Source: Hypoxylon rubiginosum (lineage: Eukaryota > Ascomycota > Sordariomycetes > Xylariales > Hypoxylaceae). Taken from it: a DNA stretch of 64,000 nt. Below the pieces are notes generated by a model. That model was not told the origin of the DNA. It did no database searches and was given only the letters and a program-made list of their open reading frames with translations. Shown here piece by piece: positions 55,435 to 64,000 of the stretch (positions are counted from its first letter, which is position 1; each line of letters starts with the position of its first letter). Made by a program: the position numbers and the translations under genes. The stretch spans positions 434,001-498,000 of the forward strand of contig CADCXA010000010.1 of assembly GCA_902806565.1 (NCBI GenBank). Direction: 5' to 3'.

Positions 55435-56357
55435 AGCCATCTATGTCGGCTCTTTTAATGTTCCGAAACGTTTCGCGAGTCTGCGATGGCGAACCACGGC
55501 TATATCCAGCAGCAGCAGCAACCTCGAAGTATTTCGGAGAGGAGAGAAGATGACATGAACTGCGACTTTTCGTGATGGAAAGAATTGGAGGTTGCTAAAT
55601 CCGGAATAGGACTGGCGTTGGCATGGGGAGTGGCGCTCGCTTGCTCGTACTACTAAGGTTCTATTAATAAAAACTAGGCAGCTATTAACTACGCTCGCTG
55701 ATCGGGGACGATGCGCAATTCTACGTGGACTGACTGTTGTAATGATGTCCGACTCATAAGCTCAGGATAACTAGTGCCGTAGCTTATTCAGAGTCGCAAA
55801 GTCCTATTCTAGTCAGGATAGGAGAGGGAGAGTCTGATAGCTTAAATTTATTTAGCTCGTCTTGCAGCCCATTCGGCATCACCCCTTCGCAAAACTCCTC
55901 TACTTCCCCAAATCTTCCTACGTCTTCATATCTACCGGATCTAAAATATAACTTACCTGAGCCCCTGAACACGAATGATAGCGGCAAGAAGATTAGACCT
56001 TCCACTTACGCTTCGCGTAAGAAGACACCTCTCAGAAGAAGTCAACGTAAAGAGTACTTTTAACGGCTTTATTTTATTTAGTCGCACGGGTTAAAACTGC
56101 GAGGCTGGGCTTTGCTTCTAGGCAACATGTACCTATTATTTAGGAAAATGATAATTAAATAACTTCAAGTTCAAATGTGCCATCCACCTATCATCGCAAT
56201 AATTTCATCTTTCTTTTCTAGATAATTCCCCAAGACATAAGCCAATAACCCCTCCTATTTTAAATCACCCTACCCACCTACCCCGCGCTAGATACCTAGT
56301 AAAAAATAACATATTTTCTAATCTTCCCTTCTCTTCCGGTTTCTAGCTTAAAGCAAG
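55435..56357. other. Spacer upstream of an HNH gene
   Basis: No supported gene. The last 150 bases are pyrimidine-rich (CCTCCTATTTT, TTCCCTTCTCTTCC), typical of a fungal promoter or leader, and end at AAGATGG around the ATG of the next gene. Confidence 0.45.
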
Positions 56358-57605
56358 ATGGCATCACCTCTTCACCACCATCAGTCGTCCCTTGAGAGCG
56401 TTATCAATTACCTTACAGAGCCACCCTTGGAGATAGCCCAGCGCGCTATCGCCAAGCGTATATTTTATCGTATCATTGAACACTTTGAGATCGATAGTAA
56501 GAGCAGCGACGGTAGTTCCTATAAGCGCCCTCAACTCGTCCGCTTCACCTACGAATATGCGCTATCCGAAGAATCCCGCGATAACCTATTGCGGGCCTTT
56601 TTTCGAGCCATGGCACTCCCTATAGACAACGACAATCAAAGTATTAACTTCGAAGAGCTACGCTTGATATTTTTTAGCTTCGCGGATCATCTGCTGGATA
56701 ATTTCTTTTTGCCCTGTAAGGTTTTGTATATGAAATGTCTGCTCATTTCTTCACTAACCTTCCCTATGTAGTAAAAGCTTCCACCAAAAAGACGCCGCAG
56801 CCCACCCCGACCTTCCGATCTGCATTCGGAGAGGTACAAGGGGCGCAGGGCTTTGTGGGAACGCCGGCTCGAGTATCAGCTCTGCGGGGTGATTGTCTTG
56901 TGCGTGACCGCCATCGTTGTGTCATAACACGAAAATTCGACCGACATGAAGCACGTAGCCGCTTCAATCGTGATAGCGATAACGCTCAAGATGATGATGG
57001 GATATTACTTAGGGAAGCCTCATTTGAAGGATTGGAAGTAGCCCATATACTTCCACATTCGCTAACGAAGGTCAATGCAAGCTCCCAACTGGTATGTTTT
57101 CTTTTTGATATAAATCCTAATCTTATAGCTAAATTGTGTGAAGGATCCTCCTAAAGAAGCGGCGCTCGCAATCCTTAACATGTTTGATAATGGAGTTATG
57201 CATCTAATTGAAGGCACTGATATTGATCGACCACGCAACGCCATCACCCTTACCCGTGACTTCCATGATCTTTTTGGCAACTTCGACATTTTCTTTAAAC
57301 CCGTTCCAGATGAACAACAACCACATACTTACCAAATCGACTCATTTCTTCCCCCTTATATGTCCACGGATCTGGACCTACCTATTACCCGCACACTTTA
57401 TCTTACTGACACCCGGACAATCGATCCTCCCTCGCCTCGGCTTCTCGCTGTCCATCGTGCTATTGCGCATATCCTCCATCTATCAGCAGCGGGGGACTAT
57501 ATTGACAGGTTGCTTCGGGATATGGACAATGGGTCGGTAGAGGCGGATGGATCTACTGAGCTAGGCCGTATGTTAAAGCTTCGGTTAGGGACCGTCGCTG
57601 GGTAG
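56358..57605 (+). CDS. Fungal HNH endonuclease-domain protein
   Basis: Three exons (56358-56715, 56772-57091, 57129-57605) with phases 1 and 0 give 384 residues. The start context AAGATGG is good. An N-terminal helical region (IAKRIFYRIIEHFEIDSKSS, then SEESRDNLLRAFFRAMAL) is followed by the HNH_2-type domain: CLVRDRHRCVITRKFD, EVAHILPHSLTKV (first His), ILNMFDNGV, then RNAITLTRDFHDLFGNFDIF (Asn and second His), and a C-terminal strand-rich part with RTLYLTDTRTIDPPSPRLLA. All frames are intact. It belongs to a different branch from the HNH_2 paralogues at 31.6, 37.5 and 62.4 kb: it has no acidic repeat tail and has an extra N-terminal helical domain. Nuclease activity is inferred only. Confidence 0.82.
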
Positions 57606-59857
57606 TAGGTAATACCGTTTATCAAGATTCTCCAAAGAAGGCGGCCTAGGTTTGTACGTGTTTATACGAGACGTCGAGGGGGTCCCCCGGTCGGGACGTT
57701 CCGATAATGTAGATCTGCGAGCTCTCCGATTCGCAAGGACAATATTGGTATTAAGTCCGAAACTACTACCAACCGGAGAAGAGCTCATCTTTGGATACGA
57801 AGAGCTTGGGAATTGCAGAACGATACCGTTCCGATCCGAGCTTATGAAAACTTCCCCGACCGACGACGTGAAATCGGAGAGCTGCTTCGGTCGTACCCAT
57901 GCGCACAGCCCACGCACTAGCTTCAAGAGTATTGACAAGTCCAAAGGAGAAAATGATATCACAATGAGCTGTACTCGGCTGCTGCTACAGTGATCGGCCC
58001 AGGCAGCCAGGTGGCCTACCCCGCAAGTATGTATGTATGTATCACGATGAGATGCGCCACGTGGAGATCCTTTGGATCCGCCCAATTATACTTATTGTAC
58101 ATACATGATACATACATACCTAGCTAGCTGGCTCAAGGCTTATCATATATGAAAACATGGGTCATGCGGGTAGGTACATACATACTACCCGTTTTGCAGG
58201 TTAAAGCGCCACGACCCCCCTCCCCCCTGGGGGTGGTCTAGGTACATACATACGTTAGGTGTATAGAAAGTACATGTTTCCGTTGTGATGGTGGGTTGCT
58301 ACTATGTACGGTATCGTTATCCCAGCACCTATTCACCCTATAAAAGGCCTATAAAGAAATCTTCCCGTTGACTTTGAACTTTGTACCGGATAGCGCGCTT
58401 GCGCGGCAATTTAAAGTGGGTTTAATTAGTAATATATTTATGTAGGTACTTAATATTTCGCGGTATCACGCGTCAGGGTTACGTTTCTTTTCTTTTTTTC
58501 TTTTTTCTAATTCGAATCGCGTTTTGAAGCTATTTAGAAAGGAAAGTAGGTGGGTAGAAAGGAACGATAAGGGTTATTGGGTAAGCTTGTGCCTATTGGG
58601 AAATTCAATCTTGTAGCTGCAACTGCCCAACGCTTAAGCACGTCGCCGGCGGTAGGCTTTTCAGCTTCGAAAAGAGACAATTTTTTTCGGTTTTTTTTTT
58701 CGCCTATTATCATGTAAGTTTCCAACTATTAAACAACCTATTCGACCTAGAGTTACTCTATTTTATAGATATATTAAGGTTCGGCGCGTCTAGACCACCT
58801 AATTGCCGCTGTCGCTCGGCTCATTATATATAACGTGAATTTAATCAATTATGTACCTGCTTTTCTTTTTTGAGTCCTCCATTTGGATGGCAAGCTGCTA
58901 ATTACACAATAGGGCTACCCGCCACGGAATGGTGCTTCGGCTTGGAAGTTGACCGCCGAATCGCGTGGCGGCAGCGGCAACGTGCCTCGGCCCATGCCGA
59001 ATCGTGCTCCGGCGACGTGCTCTGACCCAACCTTTCCACGAAATACGTCACATTCTTCTAGAGTAGTATGTCTTTCCGTTTGCTAGAGTCCTCATATTCA
59101 TACGGATAACTACTAACTGCGGATGACAGCGTTGACGCGTCACGGACACTTACTCCCGTGTTAACAAACCTGTGTCTATGTGCCGAATCGTACTCCGGCG
59201 AGCTGTTCCGATCGAGTCCCGCGCGGAAACTACCCCATTTCTCCGGAGCGGTGTATATATTTGGTTTCCTGAATGCTGTTGTTGGGACGGGTAGTTGCTG
59301 CCTACAATGCGAAGCTATGACGAGTCCTGGACAATTGCCTTGTTCATTTGTTTCTGTAGATGTTACCCCGGTTCGAGTCATATGGAACACGTCGGATGAG
59401 CTTAAAGCGGTGTGTTTCTGTTGGGCTGGATAACTGCTGCTGCTGCTGCTGCTTGCCTACAAGGCAAAATTATCACGAGTCCCGGATAGTTGCCTTGTGG
59501 GGCTTAACAGCCAGAGCCTGCTGCGAAATCCCAGCCGCAATTGAGAATCGCCGACTCGAAGTTAGTCAGGTAGTGTTATCAGATAGTATATAGATACTGC
59601 TATATAGCAACTTTGCAATCTCGAAAAGCTTCCCTTGTAACACCCACTTATTGAACCACCTTGAAGTTTTGTCTTTGAATTTTGCCAGGCTTCTTAACGT
59701 TAGGAACGATTTTACTTCCCTGGAACTTGGTGTACACCATCTTCTATATTGAGCTTGGCTTGAGTTATTACCCTTGGTCACTTCCCTTGCTACTAAGTTC
59801 ACATACACCATGGGTTTGTAGCCCATTTTCGTGACGCATGTATCTTAGCTAATCTTT
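57606..59857. other. Long spacer, AT-rich with microsatellites
   Basis: No supported gene. A 113-codon plus-strand frame (57652-57993) directly follows the HNH gene and has only weak coding character. 58028-58043 is a (GTAT)n run. 58160-58255 has GTACATACATAC and ACCTAGG-type motifs. 58480-58510 and 58680-58700 are T-rich. About 59820-59857 probably contains the 3' end of an intron of the MULE gene (CTTTGTAG). Confidence 0.45.
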
Positions 59858-62350
59858 GTAGACTCCCAGCAAGGCCCAGACACCCAAGATGTTGGCCGTC
59901 GCCTCTTTGGAGCTACTTATGGGCCAGACGAGGTTCCCCCAAGCCAGTTTATTGGCCTTCCTGAAATCACGCACCCCCAGCCCGTCGATTCAGAAATGCC
60001 AGATACTACTGACCCTCCAGGATGGTCTCGTTATGCTGCTTATACTGATACCCCTTCCCACCTGCTTGACCAGGAGTTTCATGAGCAGTTTGGCCCCAAC
60101 TCCCAGGTCCCTAACGACGATCGTAGTGGTCGTCAAGCCACTCGATCACGTGCAATCCTTACAATTCCTCACCATACTCGAGCCATCGCTAAGGCATCCC
60201 GCTCACGTTCTCGGTCGCAGGCCCGTATGCAGCCTCTGGACGATGATGCAGTTGATTCCGAGGCTTTCTTATCAGATCTCGATGACTCGGCTGAATCTGA
60301 CGACGAGCCCCTGACTCTGAAGCTTCCTTTAACTACACAACGTCTCCCTGTCCCTGTTCCACTACTCCATGACCTTCTAAATGTCCGTGAGCAGTTCTTT
60401 TATCTGGGCCGGAATGTCGATTACAAGCAGCCACTTGTGATTCCCGCCGATAAATTCGAAGAGATCAGGCCATGGATCTGCCCGACCTATTATATCCGAT
60501 TCAAGACGGATCATCAGAAAGATGGCGTCGTCAAGGAATCTTTCCGCTGTCGATATCACACACGAGAACCACAAAAGACAAAGGCGGTAAAGGATGCTTC
60601 CAAGCGCAAGAGAAAGACCATTCGACAAGCTGTAGGCTGCAAGACACACATTTTTGTCCGCTTTCGACAAGACGGCATGGTTGATATATGGGGAAACGGC
60701 CTAGACCATTCCCATGATGACCGAAAGGATATGGATCGTACCAAGATGGCAGACGGGTTTCGCTTATGGATTGAAGCCCAGCTCCGATGCCAATGGGCGC
60801 CAAAGCAAATCAAGAATTTGCTTTCTGGTAGGACGGGTAATCCATCAATTTGCAAGATCCTCCAGGGTTGTGGGTCAAGGTATATCAAGACCCAGGATAT
60901 CAAGAACATTCAGAATAGCCTCAGAAAGGAAAACCCCGAGATAATCGAATCTCTGGCAGCTCCTGGAATGTACGACCCAGATTCTGACGAAGCTTCTCAA
61001 CTTGCAGCAGCTGAAGACTAGGTTTCCCACGAATAGCAAAAGAATTACTTCCTCGAGCGATTTGAAAGCGTAGAAGACGGTACAATCTCTGTTGGCTTTG
61101 TCTAGGCTCGAAAATAATCGATCAACACTCTCACACAACAAGGCATTCTCGCCATGATGGATTCCACTCACAACACCACCAGGTTCAAACAGAATTAATA
61201 TCTTTTTACCATCGTGAGTCGGGACGAACATGGTTGTTGGATACCGTGCGCATTTGCCTATCTTAGGAATCAAAACGTAATCATGATCGGCTTGGCTCTC
61301 GACAAAATTATCGAGTGGGCTAGGGGGAAATTCCACGGCTGGAAGCTCCGATACATGTTAACTGATGGCGATCCCGCCGAACAAAAGGTGGTATGGGAGA
61401 GCTTTGCCATTCCAAGCAAAAGCGAATCCCTTGAAGAAACAGTTGGTTGCCAAGTTTGTCATTTACTTTGCACCCGTCATGTTAAGGAGTCCCTTCTAAG
61501 ATGTACTAAGACTCATAAAATGTCTATGGAGGCGTACAAACACATGATGAGCGCATTGTACACTCGGAAGACTGAGAAAGGCAGCCATGACTCGATTAGC
61601 GCAGCCATCTCGGTTTGTGAGCTTGAAGGCGACGCAGTCAATGCTCGCTACCTGAGGGAGGTGTACGCAGAAAGACCGCATATATGGGCTCATTTCGCCT
61701 CAGCCGGCATCCCCTTACTGCTCTAATGCCTGGCATCAAATCCTGTAGAAGGATGGCACGGCAAACTTAAGAGCAACGGAGCAAAACAGCAAATGTCCTC
61801 CTAATGAACATTACTTGGGAGGGTTATTGCGGTATGGCATGCCGAAGAAGACTACCTGGCCAAAGCTAAGGCTGTTGCCAACAAGAGTAAGAAAAGTCGC
61901 TTGCCACTTGCTGAGGGTTTCCCTGACTAGGGATTTGACGTCTTGCCATTCAATGTAAAGCAATGGTCGAGGGAAAATTCCTCGAGGCGAAGGCCGCCCT
62001 TGATGATGGAGACAACCAAGCGATCTCTTACTGTGAGGAGAGAGTCGTCGTACCTGGTTTTGGAGATATCAGCGATGAATCTCAGGTTCCTATTCCCGGA
62101 ATGCTCCAGCACTCTTCACATGCTGACGCTCCCTTTTGTGCCTGCGCCTGGTACAAGAAGTGACAGTTACCCTGTCAGCATATATTCCTTCATGAACTGC
62201 TTTTCGGTCTGATCCGCAAAGACCATTATGAACAGCTTGTTCATATGTGGAAAGAAAATGGCTTTGAGATTTATGAAGAAATTCATAACCTATTACCATT
62301 ACGGAAGGAAACCAAGGAAACCTTTCGTCAACTCATTAATCATACCTAAG
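59858..62350 (+). pseudogene. Mutator-like (MULE) transposase, decayed
   Basis: An open frame runs from about 59858 (after a CTTTGTAG acceptor-like site; the first exon is not identified) to 61021. It includes a FAR1/GCM-like zinc domain (ESFRCRYHTREPQ, AVGCKTHIFVRFRQDG, GLDHSHDD) and an IKNLLSGRTGNPSICKI helix. The transposase core follows in broken frames: ILAMMDSTHNTTRFKQ (first Asp), SRDEHGCWIPCAFAYL, WKLRYMLTDGDPAEQK (second Asp), HLLCTRHVKESL and NPVEGWHGKLKS (Glu). A SWIM finger, CACAWYKK, stop, LPCQHIF, ends it. Stops at about 61030-61130, 61200, 61724, 61800 and 62161 inactivate it. Domain order and DDE residues identify a MULE/hAT-superfamily-independent Mutator transposase. Terminal inverted repeats were not found. 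Confidence 0.85.
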
Positions 62351-62436
62351 GAAATCAAGGAAATCCTGTCCGTGACTTATCGTCAACTACTCAAATACAA
62401 CACATAAAGAGAAACCGCCCGGTTGGTTCCATCAGC

Positions 62437-63977
62437 CTAATACGAACGGACAATTCGACCTGTATCGCCCATACCATTGCGATCACCCTTACGTGGCGAC
62501 TCACTGTTCTTGCGAAACCGGGGCAATTTGACCTTGGGCACTCTGACTTTCGCCTTGCCCTTGCCCTTGCCCTTGCCCTTGGCTCTGTCCATGCTGTTGC
62601 TATCGCTGCTTGTTTGCGTAGTGCCATCGCTTCCCATTAGGGATAAGGAGTCCGACTCAGACCTAACATCCAGCCTTCCTAGACTGCGCTCCACTTCTTT
62701 GTCGCCAAAACGATTATCGCAGTTAGGTTTAACTGGACCGGGTTTGGGACCGAACTGGGGGTTAGGCTCAGGACTGGGAGTGCCTTGCAGATCTGATAAG
62801 TCATAATTCAATTCAGATTCAGGTTCAGGGCTAGGTGTGTCTGAGTCTTGAAGACCAGATAAGTCGCGACTAGGTTCTGGTTCAGGGCTGGGGGACCGAA
62901 AGTATAATTTTGGGCGCTTTGTTGGGCGGTCATAATCGCTATCGTATGTATCGTCAAATTGCGTTTCTCCGCGCAGCATCTTCTCATGATACATCTCAGT
63001 ATCGTTATCGTAAAAGCCGGAATCATAGGACTCGGGGGTGGGAGGTTTGGTATAAGGTGTCTCAAGTATCTCGATCCCACCATCGGTATCACGCGCATCG
63101 TCCAACTCATCTAATTTACGTTTGCTGTTGGTGTAAGACTGGGTCGACCCGCGAGTACTGGCACGAGGTTTGTATTCGGTGCCCTGGATGTCTTTCTCCT
63201 TTGTGACATGGCCCAGTTTGGGATATAGGTTGGTGATATACAACCTGAAAGTTTCCTCTTTGGAGGCTTGATCGGTAAAAAGCAACATGGCAGTATCGTT
63301 AAAGATAGACCAAGCGAAACGAGCGAAAAGGAATTCAACGGGAACCCTATCCATAGCCAAGCATCGGAGGTTATGATACGAACTGATAATCTCAAGGCCA
63401 TTTGGGCCTACGCTTGGAGCCCGCAGTACATAGCTGACCAACAACCATGAACCATTGACATCTTTAGGAAACAAAGTCATATTGGATTGATCCAGCAGAT
63501 GGTGAAGATCTTGACGAAGAGGCAGCGCATTAAGAGGTGAGTTGAAAGGATTGTTTTTAGGCGCTAGGGTCTTGGGACCATGTTCACGCATGTAGTTCCA
63601 AGTAAACCAGTTCTCGCATGTTGATGGAATTATGTGGCCATGATGAAGTCCGATCCCAGTCCCGGTAAGACGGCAGGTCTCGCCCTCAAAAGCTCGGGGA
63701 GGGGGTTCCGAACTTGATGCTTGAACTAGCACTTCAAGACTTTGACGGGTTCTGGGGCGGGTCGATTGGCTTTCCGGGTCGTTCATGGTCGGCACGGTCG
63801 GCTGATCATGGCCGGAAGATTGACCGGGGCGACCGGGGCGACTCGGCTGATTATAAGGGGAATTCTTTTCGTTCCTTAGATATTCCCAGATTGACGGTAG
63901 CAATATCTGTTTCGAGTTCGGTTTCGTTTTTGTCGGGAAGGACCACTGGTCAAAATTCGAGAAGAAAGGATAGCGAA
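62437..63977 (-). CDS. Fungal HNH_2 protein, paralogue C (5' end outside window)
   Basis: The second exon begins at 63977 after a TATATAG acceptor, and its first exon must lie beyond 64000. About 513 residues are visible. The HNH_2 domain has CRLTGTGIGLHHGHIIP (first His), NWFTWNYM (Asn) and LPLRQDLHHLLDQ (second His), then a VPVEFLFARFAWSIF helix shared almost exactly with paralogue A. The tail is acidic and Pro/Ser-rich with three repeats of the type SPSPEPEP..DLSGLQ/DLSDLQ, and ends with a KGKGKGKGK basic run and KLPRFRKN. A putative nuclear signal is likely. No lesions are visible. Start not in window. It lies convergent to the MULE pseudogene. Confidence 0.8.
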
Positions 63978-64000
63978 CTATATATATTATAAGAGTAAAT

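Noticed and set aside
57585..58085. 166-codon minus-strand frame after the HNH gene
   Set aside because: It overlaps the 3' end of the intact HNH gene antisense; composition is unlike a real protein, and no motif is seen.
1..64000. CRISPR array, operons, ribosome-binding sites, bacterial defence system
   Set aside because: Introns, fungal gene families and retroelements show this is eukaryotic; no spaced direct-repeat array with unique spacers exists. The minisatellites have no spacers.
1..64000. Secondary-metabolite or other pathway gene cluster
   Set aside because: No synthase, P450, transporter or pathway enzyme is present; enzyme-like sequences are isolated fragments.

Overview
The window looks like repeat-rich accessory sequence from a filamentous ascomycete (Pezizomycotina). 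Genes are broken by short introns (mostly 40-110 nt) with GTRAGT-type donors and YAG acceptors. Several families are ones I know mainly from fungi: FunK1 kinases, DUF3716 cysteine-motif proteins, fungal HNH_2 proteins and a PD-(D/E)XK-like family. Retroelements and gene relics are full of stops and frameshifts, and the palindromic motif TACCTAGGTA is scattered through the spacers. There is no operon structure, rRNA, tRNA or CRISPR that I can support. All assignments come from reading motifs by eye; no search was run, and exon boundaries were chosen by splice signals and reading phase.

Layout. 0-9 kb: a small membrane protein, a PD-(D/E)XK-like protein (2.1-3.4 kb), a frameshifted zinc-knuckle (gag-like) relic, a four-exon DUF3716 gene (5.65-6.97 kb), a GC-rich cysteine-tail fragment, and a two-exon gene joining a FAR1/MULE-type N-terminal zinc domain to a JmjC-like domain (7.2-8.6 kb) with a 10-bp minisatellite just upstream of its start. 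9-17 kb: gene-poor, with an unknown gene at 10.6-11.3 kb, relics of conserved host genes (ABC1/ADCK kinase, valyl-tRNA synthetase) and a solo LTR. 17.4-20.2 kb: a six-exon dynamin-family gene whose GTPase motifs are all altered. 21-31 kb: a Copia graveyard on both strands, plus a small coiled-coil gene interrupted by one TAG.

31-45 kb: an intact HNH_2 gene, a lesioned unknown gene divergent from a three-exon unknown gene, a broken HNH_2 paralogue carrying a 15-bp minisatellite, a second DUF3716 gene and a FunK1 kinase gene. 45-49 kb: a truncated Copia element with intact gag, an LTR-like insertion in its middle and a MITE beyond it. 50-56 kb: two decayed unknown genes separated by an LTR. 56-64 kb: a three-exon HNH gene, a Mutator-like (MULE) transposase pseudogene with SWIM finger, and a third HNH_2 paralogue running off the right edge.

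Working view (inference): genes that keep open frames here are multicopy, fast-evolving nuclease-fold, kinase or cysteine-motif families, while transposons and captured host-gene pieces are decayed. That fits a repeat-mutated accessory compartment that shelters fungal lineage-specific gene families. The most unusual candidates are the FAR1-type/JmjC gene, the motif-less dynamin, and the HNH_2 family with its variable tails.
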